Shown: positions 46,105 through 54,696 of the stretch, piece after piece | Layout of the letters: each line of letters opens with the position of its first letter | Numbering within the stretch: the stretch's first letter is position 1 | Source: Hyphomicrobiales bacterium | Lineage (GTDB): Bacteria > Pseudomonadota > Alphaproteobacteria > Rhizobiales > Rhizobiaceae | DNA length: 64,000 nucleotides | NCBI GenBank assembly: GCA_900469625.1 | Contig: UBXV01000002.1 | Location: forward strand, 277,734-341,733 | Direction of reading: 5' to 3' | The notes under the pieces: generated by a model | Seen by the model: the letters and a program-made list of their open reading frames with translations, nothing else | Database searches by the model: none | What the model was told of the DNA's origin: nothing | Translations under genes and position numbers: made by a program

Positions 46105-46773
46105 TCACTTGATGCAGTAGCCGACGCCCCGGATTGTCTCGATGCGATCGTGCCCGATCTTCTTTCGGAGCCGGCTGATATAGACCTCGACCGTGTTGCT
46201 CTCGATTTCGGCGCCGAAGGCATAGAGTTCCTCGTGCAGCTGCGCCTTGGATACGATTGCTCCTGGCCGCGCCGCGAGCTTGTCCAGCACCGCCCATTCA
46301 CGGGCGCTCAGGAGCTGGATCTCGTTGTCGACGACGACGTTTCGATTGATCTGGTCGATTTCGATGCCGGGCAGGCGAATGGTTGACGTTGGTTTTCCAG
46401 CGTAGCGCCTCGACACGGCCAGCATTCGCGCCGTCAATTCGTCCAGGTCGAAGGGCTTGACGAGATAGTCGTCCGCGCCGCTGTTGAGCCCCTCGATCCG
46501 ATCGGAAACCTGATCATGTGCGGTCAGGATGATCACCGGCGTCGCATCCTGTCGCCCGCGCAGGTGGCGCAGCAGCGACAGACCGTCTCCATCTGGCAAT
46601 CGAAGGTCGAGAAGGATCAGCCCGTACTCGACTGTCTCCGTCGCCGCCATTGAGTCGACGACGCCGGTAAACCAGTCGACAGCGTGTCCCGCGGCGGCGA
46701 TGTGGTCGCGCAGCGCCTCCCCCAGAACCTGATCGTCTTCCACAAGCAGAACGCGCACACCATCACCAGACAT
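46105..46773 (-). CDS. Two-component response regulator, OmpR/PmrA type
   Basis: A 222-residue regulator: receiver with Asp56 (LILLDLRLPDGDG), LTAHDQVSDRIEGL and LVKPFDLDEL; winged helix with LLSAREWAVLDKLAARPG and VEVYISRLRKKIGHDRIETIRG in parts. Start ATG 46773 (MSGDGVRVLLVEDD); an ATG at 46809 is possible. It stands between a phosphoethanolamine transferase gene and its kinase, the PmrCAB order known from enterobacteria and Acinetobacter, so it probably controls this cluster. Confidence 0.92.
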   Translation of the reverse strand: MSGDGVRVLLVEDDQVLGEALRDHIAAAGHAVDWFTGVVDSMAATETVEYGLILLDLRLPDGDGLSLLRHLRGRQDATPVIILTAHDQVSDRIEGLNSGADDYLVKPFDLDELTARMLAVSRRYAGKPTSTIRLPGIEIDQINRNVVVDNEIQLLSAREWAVLDKLAARPGAIVSKAQLHEELYAFGAEIESNTVEVYISRLRKKIGHDRIETIRGVGYCIK

Positions 46774-46810
46774 CAAACGACCAATGGCTATTGTCGCCCG
46801 AAGAGACATG

Positions 46811-48499
46811 TCAAGTCGACCGTTTTTCGATCGGTCTGGTTGCCGAAGAAGCCTCGGTTCGCTTGCAGGCCGCAAACACGTCGAGTTGTGGATCGTATAC
46901 CGACGTGGAGACATTCATCATGCCGAGCACGCTGTGAAAGAGATTGTCATGGGAGTAGGCATCCGCCCGTGCACGTTGTGTCAGGCAGGCGCGGTCGACA
47001 CCGAAGGACGCCGCAAAAGCCGGATCCATCCAGGTAAGGAACGGGACATGCGTCTGCGTGTCCGGCGCGAAGAGATAGGGCGTACCATGCAGGTACAGTC
47101 CGTTCTCGCCAAGCGATTCTCCGTGGTCGGACATGTAGAGCATGGCGCCTGCGAGCTTTTGTGAATGGGCCGCGAGCTTGTCGATGATCATGGAAAGGAT
47201 GTGGTCGGTATAAAGGATCGTATTGTCGTAGGCATTGAGGATCTCGCTATCGAGGTAGTCCCCGAGCTCCGCCGTGCGGCAATCGGGCGTGAAGCGTCGA
47301 TAGTCCTCTGGATATCGAAGATAGTAAGTCGGCCCGTGGCTACCCAATTGGTGAAGGACCAGCACGCTATCCTTGTCGACGTTGTCGAGCCAGGCGTCGA
47401 GCTTGTCGAAGAAAATGGCATCCTGGCATTCGCCGAACCGGCAGAAGCGCGGATCCGTCGACGTGGCAAGGTCGACGTAGCGGATCCGATCCGCAACTCC
47501 CTTGCTGCCGGTGTTGTTGTCCCACCATTCCACCTGGATGCCGGCATGGGAAAGAACGTCGACAAGGTTTTCGTTTTCGAGGGACTTTCGATGGGAATAA
47601 CCCGACCGCGTGAGGTTCGAGAACATGCATGGGATCGACGTCGCCGTCGCAGTGCCACAGCTGGTCGTATGAGCGAAGTAGACGATGTCCCTCCGGGCAA
47701 GTTCCGGATTGGTGTCTCGACCATAACCGCCGAGCGCGAAATTGGCGGCGCGCGCGGTTTCGCCGGCAACGATCACCGTGACGCGCGGCTTTCTGACACC
47801 GTCGATCGCCGGACGAACTGTTGCGTCGGTGCCGAGAGGTGCGACAACGATTTCCTGCTCTGCGCCGGTTTGCATGAGGTACTTCAACGTCCCGGACAGC
47901 GGCGTGATCGGGTTCAGTGTCTTCACCAGGTCCTTGTGCTGGCGGATCGCCGTCACGAATGTCTTGGAATGCGAGAAACCGGCGATGCCGAAGACCAGGA
48001 AACTGACGGTTATGGCGACGCTATTGCGCATCAGCTTGTGACCGAAGGGGTGGTGAACGATCCGCACCCAGATGATCGCCACGACGGGCAACAGCACGTA
48101 GAGAGCCAGATGCCAGGCAAATGCCGGCGTCAGCAGATGTCCGGCTTCCGCGGGCGTGGTTTCAAACGCGTTGCGGACCATGTCGCTGTCGATCACAACG
48201 CCGAACCGGTCGGTGAACCACGAAGAGACGCCTGCGACCACAACCAGCACTATGAAGAATGGCTTGGTGAGGTACTTCACCGAGAACATCGTCACCAGGC
48301 CGAAAAACAGGCAGCTGATTGCCAGATAGAGGGTAGCGACGGCGAGGGGGTATGCCGCGAGATAGAGGTTTATCTTCCCCCAGAAGGTCTGATTGGTGAA
48401 CACCACGAGGTAAAGTGCGGTCAATGCGCTCAACTGAATGCTACCAACCCTTGGCCGAAAGCGTTGAATGACGGTCCACGTCGATGGTTTGTCGTGCAA
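46811..48499 (-). CDS. Lipid phosphoethanolamine transferase, EptA/PmrC family
   Basis: About 562 residues. Five N-terminal membrane spans (ALTALYLVVFTNQTFW to VAITVSFLVFGIAGF) are followed by a periplasmic alkaline-phosphatase-like domain: nucleophile Thr in VIVAGETARAANFALGGYGR, HQLGSHGPTYY, and zinc ligands in MSDHGESLGENGLYLHGTPY. It would transfer phosphoethanolamine from phosphatidylethanolamine to lipid A or another envelope lipid, lowering negative charge. The start is uncertain: TTG 48499 (GGGG seven bases upstream, 18 residues before the first span) is taken; in-frame ATGs at 48589 and 48655 would add a non-family leader. Located PmrCAB-like upstream of the two-component genes. Confidence 0.88.
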   Translation of the reverse strand: MHDKPSTWTVIQRFRPRVGSIQLSALTALYLVVFTNQTFWGKINLYLAAYPLAVATLYLAISCLFFGLVTMFSVKYLTKPFFIVLVVVAGVSSWFTDRFGVVIDSDMVRNAFETTPAEAGHLLTPAFAWHLALYVLLPVVAIIWVRIVHHPFGHKLMRNSVAITVSFLVFGIAGFSHSKTFVTAIRQHKDLVKTLNPITPLSGTLKYLMQTGAEQEIVVAPLGTDATVRPAIDGVRKPRVTVIVAGETARAANFALGGYGRDTNPELARRDIVYFAHTTSCGTATATSIPCMFSNLTRSGYSHRKSLENENLVDVLSHAGIQVEWWDNNTGSKGVADRIRYVDLATSTDPRFCRFGECQDAIFFDKLDAWLDNVDKDSVLVLHQLGSHGPTYYLRYPEDYRRFTPDCRTAELGDYLDSEILNAYDNTILYTDHILSMIIDKLAAHSQKLAGAMLYMSDHGESLGENGLYLHGTPYLFAPDTQTHVPFLTWMDPAFAASFGVDRACLTQRARADAYSHDNLFHSVLGMMNVSTSVYDPQLDVFAACKRTEASSATRPIEKRST

Positions 48500-48673
48500 A
48501 GCTAAACCCCATGGCTGGCAAGTTCGATGCAACGCGACAGCAGACGCCGCGTGCTGGGCAGTGCATCCTTTGCGTGGGATTTCTGACATGAACCTGAAGG
48601 GGGAGAGGCGGATCGCCGATGCTTTGCCCGGGGTCGTTGCAATGCTCGTTTTCAACAGGGCGAGCCAACGCGG

Positions 48674-49423
48674 CTAGAACGACGTCTTCGGCTCACGGAA
48701 GACACCGCGTTTCTTGAGGTGGCTGATCAACGCGGTTGCCAGGCCGACGAGCGCCATGAGTGCGGCAAGGAAGAGCAGATAGGCAAGCTGGTGCTCAAGG
48801 TCATCGGCGCTGGCGAAGCGATACATTTCGGTTCCAAGGACGGCAATCAGGGCCGATGAGACGGTCGAATAGTCCTTCGCGATGACACGCTTGACGTTGA
48901 ACGTCATCCCCTCGGTAGCGCGCTCAAAATTTCCAAGCCGCAGCGTCCAACGCGGTACGTCCCGACAGTAGGCGCGGTAGGCATCCCCAAACTTGTCTTC
49001 CAGGAACGCCTCCTCGGCATGGACAATGCACTGATACATGAAGGCAAACAGGCAAATACCGATGGCGATGACCAGCGGATCGCCGTGCAGCAGGAATATG
49101 CCCGAATAGACAAGCATGTTGCCGACATAGAGTGGGTTTCGACAGACACCGAACATGCCTTCGGTCACCAGATCCTTGGCGTAGACCCGCTTATTCAAGC
49201 CCCCTCGCTTGATATAGGCATAACCCACCACGACCATGCGCAATGCCAAGCCGCTGAAAACAACGAGGACCGCAACGACGTCCTTGAACAACGCTGCCGT
49301 GGGGCTACCCCAAAGCTCGAGCGGCGGTGCAGCCAGGCAGAAAAGCGCGACAATGACCGCAGGAAAGACTTGATTTCGATATCGGAAGAAGAAGTTTCCA
49401 AGCGTTAACATCATCGTCTTCAT
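48674..49423 (-). CDS. ICMT/PEMT-type integral membrane methyltransferase
   Basis: A 249-residue protein with about five membrane spans. The SAM-binding signature of isoprenylcysteine carboxyl methyltransferase-like enzymes is present: VTEGMFGVCRNPLYVGNML (RNPxY) and, after one span, HAEEAFLEDKFGDAYRAYCRDVPRW (EE...FG..Y..Y...VPRW, in parts). Bacterial members methylate membrane-associated substrates such as phospholipids or hopanoid/isoprenoid compounds. A C-terminal hydrophobic pair of helices extends beyond the core domain. It lies nine bases after the CmoA-like gene and before the EptA-type gene. Confidence 0.86.
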   Translation of the reverse strand: MKTMMLTLGNFFFRYRNQVFPAVIVALFCLAAPPLELWGSPTAALFKDVVAVLVVFSGLALRMVVVGYAYIKRGGLNKRVYAKDLVTEGMFGVCRNPLYVGNMLVYSGIFLLHGDPLVIAIGICLFAFMYQCIVHAEEAFLEDKFGDAYRAYCRDVPRWTLRLGNFERATEGMTFNVKRVIAKDYSTVSSALIAVLGTEMYRFASADDLEHQLAYLLFLAALMALVGLATALISHLKKRGVFREPKTSF

Positions 49424-49432
49424 CTCGATGCT

Positions 49433-50194
49433 CTACTTTACCGCGACAATTCCGCAGAAATTGTACCAACGGAAAAAGACTTCGACGCTCCGGAAGCCGA
49501 CTTCCCGCAGCAGTTGCAGGTTTTCCTCCAGACGATAGGGGATCAGCACGTTTTCCAGAGCCTCGCGCTTCTTGGATATCTCGATTTCGGAGTAACCGTT
49601 GCGCCGCTTGAAATCGTAATAGTGCTGGATAAAGAGCCGATTGAAGGTCGTGTCTTCGCCTGTCAGCTTCTCGACCAGCAACAGACAGCCTCTATCGTTC
49701 AGGGCCTGATGCATCATGCGCATGACCCGCTCGCGATAGAGGGGGCGAATGAACTGGAGCGTCAGCAGCATGGTGACAACGCTCGCGTTTTCCATGTCCA
49801 CGCCCTGGTGGAGATCGGCCGCCATCAGTTCGATCTTGCGTCTGGCACCTGCTGCTTCGATCTTTTGCCGGGCCTTGTCCAGCATGTCCGGCGCATTGTC
49901 GATGCCGACGAACCGAACGTCCGGCCCGATGACGCCGTCCAGACTGAGGAGGGTCGTGGCCGTCGAGCAGCCAATATCATACAGGTTCGTGTGCGGTTGC
50001 GCGAAGTCGAGCGCGAGCTCGCAGACCATGCGCTGCATCTCTTCATAGTAGGGGACAGAGCGGCCCACCATGTCGTCGAACACATCGGCCACGGTCGCGT
50101 TGAACGCAAAATCGCCGACCTGTTGGGCCTCTCGAGCAAAGACTTCATCCTTGCGATTGGTGCGCAAGTGGAGGTGCGGTGCCTTATCAGCCAT
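49433..50194 (-). CDS. CmoA-like carboxy-SAM synthase homologue
   Basis: A 253-residue class I SAM enzyme closely resembling CmoA, which makes carboxy-SAM from SAM and prephenate. Shared stretches in order: VFDDMVGRSVPYYEEM, LYDIGCSTATTLLSL (SAM motif I), VGIDNAPDMLDKAR, NASVVTMLLTLQFI, HYYDFKRRNGYSEIEISKKR, ALENVLIPY, and the C-terminal YNFCGIVAVK. The Arg of ISKKR appears to match E. coli CmoA Arg199, reported to contact the carboxylate of carboxy-SAM. No cmoB is adjacent; instead a membrane methyltransferase follows nine bases later. Start ATG 50194, or TTG 50203. Ordinary methyltransferase activity is the alternative. Confidence 0.78.
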   Translation of the reverse strand: MADKAPHLHLRTNRKDEVFAREAQQVGDFAFNATVADVFDDMVGRSVPYYEEMQRMVCELALDFAQPHTNLYDIGCSTATTLLSLDGVIGPDVRFVGIDNAPDMLDKARQKIEAAGARRKIELMAADLHQGVDMENASVVTMLLTLQFIRPLYRERVMRMMHQALNDRGCLLLVEKLTGEDTTFNRLFIQHYYDFKRRNGYSEIEISKKREALENVLIPYRLEENLQLLREVGFRSVEVFFRWYNFCGIVAVK

Positions 50195-50427
50195 CGATTG
50201 CAACCCGATTGATCCGATGCGTGACGGACCTCAACATAGGACATGCTGGAGCCAGTCGCAGCGCAGGAGGCCACGATAACCTGACACGAACCTGAAGGGA
50301 CCAGTCGACCCGGCGCGCACCGGCGGCGTTGCACCAAGGAGACAATCGATTCCAGGGCGAACGCTACTGTCGAGCAATGTGTTGGCGGACATCGATCCGC
50401 GAGGGTGGTGGCTGCCGGAGCAGTGCT

Positions 50428-51258
50428 TCAGTTATGTGCTGGTACGGTGAAAGCCGCCGCCGATCGCGGATCCTGCGGCGGCACGCTGCTGAGCGGTACG
50501 CGGAAGTAGGGCTCGCCCGAGGCGGCAGCTTCGAAACTGCCCTGAACCTCAAACGTTGTCTGAAGGTAGTTGGTGCTCGCCAGGTCCTGGCTGCGGCCCT
50601 CGAAAACGAGCTTGCCTTTGCAGAGCAATAGAACGTTGTCGGCGACGGCCATCGCATGATTGAGGTCGTGGATTGCAAGCACGACAGCAATACCTCGTTC
50701 GGTGCTCAGCCGCTTGAGCAGCTCAAGGACCTCGACCTGATGACCGATATCGAGGAACGATGTCGGTTCGTCCAGCAGGAGGATTTCCGCCTCCTGCGCC
50801 AACGCGGCCGCGATCCAGGCGCGCTGGCGTTCTCCTCCGGAAAGATTGGCGAGATCACGGTCCGCGAGCGCGACGAGACCCGTTTGCTCAAGCGCCCAGT
50901 CGACGACCGCGAGATCCTTGCGCGAAAAGCTCTGGAACAGGCCGAGATGCGCAAAGCGCCCCTGCCGAACGAGTTGCTCGACGGACATGTTTTCGGGAGA
51001 TGTCGGGTTCTGCGGCAGGAAGGAGAGGCGCTTGGCAAGGTCCCGCCGCCGCCAGGTTTCGAGCGGCCTTGCATCGAGGCGGACTGTGCCGCTCGTACAG
51101 CGCGCAAGACCGGCCAGGGCATGCAGCGCCGTACTCTTCCCGGATCCGTTTGGACCTATCAGCGACGTTATCTCTCCCGGGCGTACCTCGATCGACAATG
51201 CGTCAAGCGCGGTCATCGCCCCGTAGTTGATCGTAATCTCGTCGGCTCTCAACGGCAT
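50428..51258 (-). CDS. Iron-siderophore ABC transporter ATP-binding protein (FecE/FepC type)
   Basis: A 276-residue ATPase. Walker A GPNGSGKST at about residues 35-43, Q loop SFLPQNPTSPENMSV, signature LSGGERQRAWIA, Walker B ILLLDEPTSFLD, H-loop AIHDLNHAMAVAD: all intact and of the FecE/FepC subfamily. Start ATG 51258; it is seven bases after the upstream permease stop. Last gene of a five-gene uptake operon. Confidence 0.93.
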   Translation of the reverse strand: MPLRADEITINYGAMTALDALSIEVRPGEITSLIGPNGSGKSTALHALAGLARCTSGTVRLDARPLETWRRRDLAKRLSFLPQNPTSPENMSVEQLVRQGRFAHLGLFQSFSRKDLAVVDWALEQTGLVALADRDLANLSGGERQRAWIAAALAQEAEILLLDEPTSFLDIGHQVEVLELLKRLSTERGIAVVLAIHDLNHAMAVADNVLLLCKGKLVFEGRSQDLASTNYLQTTFEVQGSFEAAASGEPYFRVPLSSVPPQDPRSAAAFTVPAHN

Positions 51259-51265
51259 AGCGGCC

Positions 51266-52297
51266 TCATCGATATCGGCGGAGCAGGAAAATGAGGAACG
51301 GCGCACCGGCAAAGGCGGTAACCACCCCAATCGGGATTTCTTCGGGCCCGCCGACCAATCGGCCCACCAGGTCGGCGCCGGTCACGAGCGCTGCTCCGAT
51401 CAGCGCGGCAAACGGAATGACCAGTGCAAAATGTTTGCCGGCGACGAAGCGTGCCAGGTGCGGCACGACGAGGCCGACGAAGATGAGCGGCCCCACAGCA
51501 CCCACGGCGCTGGCAGCCAGGATCGAGGCAACACAAAGCGCCAGGCTGAAATGGAGCCGATATGAAAGACCGAAGGACCGCGCGACATCCTCATCGAAAC
51601 GCAGCATCAAGACCGGCCGATAGAGCACGGGTAGAACGGCAAGGCCGACCACAGTGAATGGAAGCAGGAAAAGCACGTGTTCCCAGCCCCGCGCATAGAG
51701 GCTGCCCGAAAGCCACTGCATGACAATCTCGAAACGCGAGCTGCCCCAGCCGACCACGATGCCCATGGCGATGGCATGGAGGAACGCGCCAATGGCAATG
51801 CCGCACAGCGTCAGTTGCAGTGCGGCCATCCGTTTGGAGATGGCAAGACAGTAGATCACCAGGCCGCTCATCAGCCCGCCGACGCAGCCGACCAGCGGCA
51901 GCCAGGAAACGGGCAGTGTATAAAGCGCGTTGGCATCCGAATTGAAGCGATAGACGGCAAAGAACAGGAAAACGGTGACCGCCAGCGTGGCCCCTTGCGA
52001 TATGCCGAGGATGGTTGGATCGGCGAGCGGATTTCGGGTGATGGACTGCAGTAGTGCGCCGGCGACCGCGAAATGAATGCCGGCCAGTATTCCCGTGAGG
52101 ATCCGTGGCAGGCGGATTGTCAGAATGATCAGGTCTGATTGTTCCGATCCGTTGCCGGTCAACGTCGCGATCACCTCGCTCGTCGGCACATCAACGACGC
52201 CGAGCAGCACCGCGACGACGACCAGGCTCATCGCCAGAAGCAGGAGCGCAAGCATCCCCCTTGTCGGCGTGGCGTTGATGGCGCGTCCTTCGATCAT
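51266..52297 (-). CDS. FecCD-family siderophore ABC permease
   Basis: A 343-residue permease with about nine or ten spans. Family motifs: RLPRILTGILAGIHFAVAGALLQ, NPLADPTILGISQGA, and GPLIFVGLVVPHLARFVAG (in parts). It pairs with the other permease, whose stop overlaps this start by four bases (ATGA). Confidence 0.93.
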   Translation of the reverse strand: MIEGRAINATPTRGMLALLLLAMSLVVVAVLLGVVDVPTSEVIATLTGNGSEQSDLIILTIRLPRILTGILAGIHFAVAGALLQSITRNPLADPTILGISQGATLAVTVFLFFAVYRFNSDANALYTLPVSWLPLVGCVGGLMSGLVIYCLAISKRMAALQLTLCGIAIGAFLHAIAMGIVVGWGSSRFEIVMQWLSGSLYARGWEHVLFLLPFTVVGLAVLPVLYRPVLMLRFDEDVARSFGLSYRLHFSLALCVASILAASAVGAVGPLIFVGLVVPHLARFVAGKHFALVIPFAALIGAALVTGADLVGRLVGGPEEIPIGVVTAFAGAPFLIFLLRRYR

Positions 52298-53304
52298 GGG
52301 CGTGTCCCCGCTGTCATTCGGAGGCCGCGCCGCTGGATCAGGTAGATGAACACCGGGCCACCGATCAACGCCGTGAAGATGCTCACCGGAATTTCGCGTG
52401 GAGCCGCGACGGACCGTGCCAATGCATCGGCTGTCACCAGCAGGGCTCCCCCGAGTGCGATGTTGAGAAGGATCGCCCAGAACGTGTCTGCGGGGCGCAG
52501 AAGGCGAACGAGGTGAGGGGCAGCAAGGCCGATGAATGCGATTGGCCCGGCCACGGGCGTTACGCCCGCGACCAGGATGATTGCGCAGATGAGGATGACC
52601 GGTTTCCAGATGGCCGTGTTGACGCCCATGCCGGCCGCCGCTTCATCGCCAAGGCCGAACAGGCCAATGACCCGGTGGCTGACGAGCGCACCGAAGAGGC
52701 CGACGACAATCCAGGGAAGCATGTAGACGACCTGTGGCCAGGAGCGGCCTTGAAATCCGCCGGAAAGCCAGAACAGCACGGATGGTGACTGCGGCCCTGC
52801 GAGCAACAGGACGTAAGTCGTGATGGCGCTCAGGAACAATGCGACCGTAACGCCGGAAAGCGCCAGATGCAGCGGAGAACCGCGCCCGCCATTCGATGCA
52901 AAAAGCGTCAGCGCTGCTGCGCCGATACCGCCCGCCATGCCAATCGGCGGATAGTAGACGGACGATACGGCCGGGAAGAAAATGAAGGTGATGACGATAG
53001 CCGTTACCGCTCCGGCCGACACACCCGTCAGGTCGGGCGCTGCCAGCGGATTTCTGGTGATCGACTGGAGCAGGAAGCCCGCGGTGGCCAATGCTGCGCC
53101 GGCGAGGAACGCCGCCAGACTGCGAGGCATTCGAAGTGTCCAGACGATAATACCGTCCGTTCCCTGATTGGGCGTCAGAAGCGCACCGGCAGCCTTCGAA
53201 AGCGACATGGGCTTCGCTCCGAAGAGCAATCCGGCCACAAAAACCACGAGCGTACCGGCGAGGATAAAGACAAGCATGGAAAGCGAGCGGGAGTGCCGTT
53301 TCAT
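52294..53304 (-). CDS. FecCD-family siderophore ABC permease
   Basis: A 336-residue permease. Family motifs: LRMPRSLAAFLAGAALATAGFLLQ, NPLAAPDLTGVSAGA and GPIAFIGLAAPHLVRLL (in parts). Overlaps the MATE gene upstream by four bases and the next permease downstream by four, indicating one transcript. Confidence 0.93.
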   Translation of the reverse strand: MKRHSRSLSMLVFILAGTLVVFVAGLLFGAKPMSLSKAAGALLTPNQGTDGIIVWTLRMPRSLAAFLAGAALATAGFLLQSITRNPLAAPDLTGVSAGAVTAIVITFIFFPAVSSVYYPPIGMAGGIGAAALTLFASNGGRGSPLHLALSGVTVALFLSAITTYVLLLAGPQSPSVLFWLSGGFQGRSWPQVVYMLPWIVVGLFGALVSHRVIGLFGLGDEAAAGMGVNTAIWKPVILICAIILVAGVTPVAGPIAFIGLAAPHLVRLLRPADTFWAILLNIALGGALLVTADALARSVAAPREIPVSIFTALIGGPVFIYLIQRRGLRMTAGTRP

Positions 53305-54665
53305 GAGATTGACCGCGCAAATTCAAGTTTGGCGGCCGCGCGCTCGAAAAGAAGCACCATGCCGATGCCGGCAGCGACCAGTCCCGCCCCCATTCCGATC
53401 CAGACGCCAAAGGCACCGAGTGGCGTCTGGGACCCGAGCAGCCAGGCCAGCGGCAACCCGAAGGCCCAATAGCAGACAATCGTTATCCAAAAACCATGGC
53501 CGGCCCGTCCTACGCTGCGCACTGCACCCACACCAATGTTCTGGACGAAATCGAACACCTGGATAATCGCTGCTATCATCAGGAGCGTGAGCGCCATGTT
53601 GTAGGCTTGTACGGATGTGGCTTGATCGAGTGAGAACAGTCGCAGGATCGGCGCGGGAAACAGGCAGAACAGCACCGAGAAGAGGCCGACCACGACAAGG
53701 CCCAGGCAGAAGCCGCTGCGCCCGATGCGCAGGGTTCCGTTCCAGTCCTTGCTGCCGAGCGCCTCGCTGACGCCCACCGACGTCGCATGCGACATCCCGA
53801 TCGAGAGCATGAAGACCACATACATGACCTGGTTGACCACCGCGTGCGCTGCCAGCGCGGAGGCGCCGAAGGCGCCCATCATCAATGCGATCGAAAGCGT
53901 GAAGCCCGCTTCGGACCCGTAGGAGCCGGCGGTCGGCAAGCCGATCGCGAGCAGTCTGCGCAAAGATCCGAGAACCTCGTTTCGGGATTTCACCGGCGCA
54001 AACCGCGTCGTTCGATGTGTCACGACTGCAACTGCGGCAAATTGCAGGAGAAAGGAAATCGAGCTGGAGGCAGCAACACCGGGGATGCCAAGGATCGGCA
54101 GGCCGAAAGCGCCAAACAGGAAGCCATAGTCGAGGAAGGCATTGACGACGACGGTTCCCAACGTGATGGCGAGCAGGACGCTGGTCTTGCGCCGTCCCAC
54201 CACGACACCGCGGTACGCGTAGAACCAGAACAGCGGGAGGTAGCCGGGCGCCATGAAAATTAGGTAGTCGCGGACTTGCACGGAAATGTCCCCGTCCTGC
54301 CCGAACCACTCCAGCGTGGATCCTGCCAGGGCGAGTATCGCGGCCGCCACAACGGCCGTGATCGACGACATGATCAAGGCGGCGGCAAGATGATTGCCGC
54401 CGACCTTGTCGCCCTGGTCTTGCGCCACCAGGTTGGATGTTCCGATGATCATCCCGAAACCCATGGTTCTCAACAGGTTGAACAAGGTATAGCCGAGCGC
54501 GCCGACCGCAATCGCGGTGCCGCCGAACCAACCGAGCATGACCATGTCCGTCGTCGAAATCGCCACCTGAGCGATTTGGATGAATGAAAGCGGTAACGCC
54601 AACTCGGCGATGCGCCGCGCTTCGTCAAAGGTAGGGATGCTGTCTGACACTTCGGTGGTCCGCAT
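53301..54665 (-). CDS. MATE-family efflux transporter
   Basis: A 454-residue twelve-span transporter of the MATE/DinF group, with the N-terminal LALPLSFIQIAQVAISTTDMVMLG (in parts) and a second half beginning near VLGSLRRLLAIGLPTAGSYGSE, typical pseudo-twofold MATE architecture. It is embedded within a siderophore uptake operon, between the binding-protein gene and the permease genes, with a four-base overlap downstream. This suggests export of the siderophore itself or release of the chelator after use, which is inference. Confidence 0.9.
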   Translation of the reverse strand: MRTTEVSDSIPTFDEARRIAELALPLSFIQIAQVAISTTDMVMLGWFGGTAIAVGALGYTLFNLLRTMGFGMIIGTSNLVAQDQGDKVGGNHLAAALIMSSITAVVAAAILALAGSTLEWFGQDGDISVQVRDYLIFMAPGYLPLFWFYAYRGVVVGRRKTSVLLAITLGTVVVNAFLDYGFLFGAFGLPILGIPGVAASSSISFLLQFAAVAVVTHRTTRFAPVKSRNEVLGSLRRLLAIGLPTAGSYGSEAGFTLSIALMMGAFGASALAAHAVVNQVMYVVFMLSIGMSHATSVGVSEALGSKDWNGTLRIGRSGFCLGLVVVGLFSVLFCLFPAPILRLFSLDQATSVQAYNMALTLLMIAAIIQVFDFVQNIGVGAVRSVGRAGHGFWITIVCYWAFGLPLAWLLGSQTPLGAFGVWIGMGAGLVAAGIGMVLLFERAAAKLEFARSIS

Positions 54666-54696
54666 TGGCCCGGCCCTTCGGGCCGGAAAATTCGTG

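Noticed and set aside
46811..48655. Full-length start at 48655 for the phosphoethanolamine transferase
   Set aside because: The first 50 residues are not family-like and lack a ribosome site; a start near 48499 places the first span normally.
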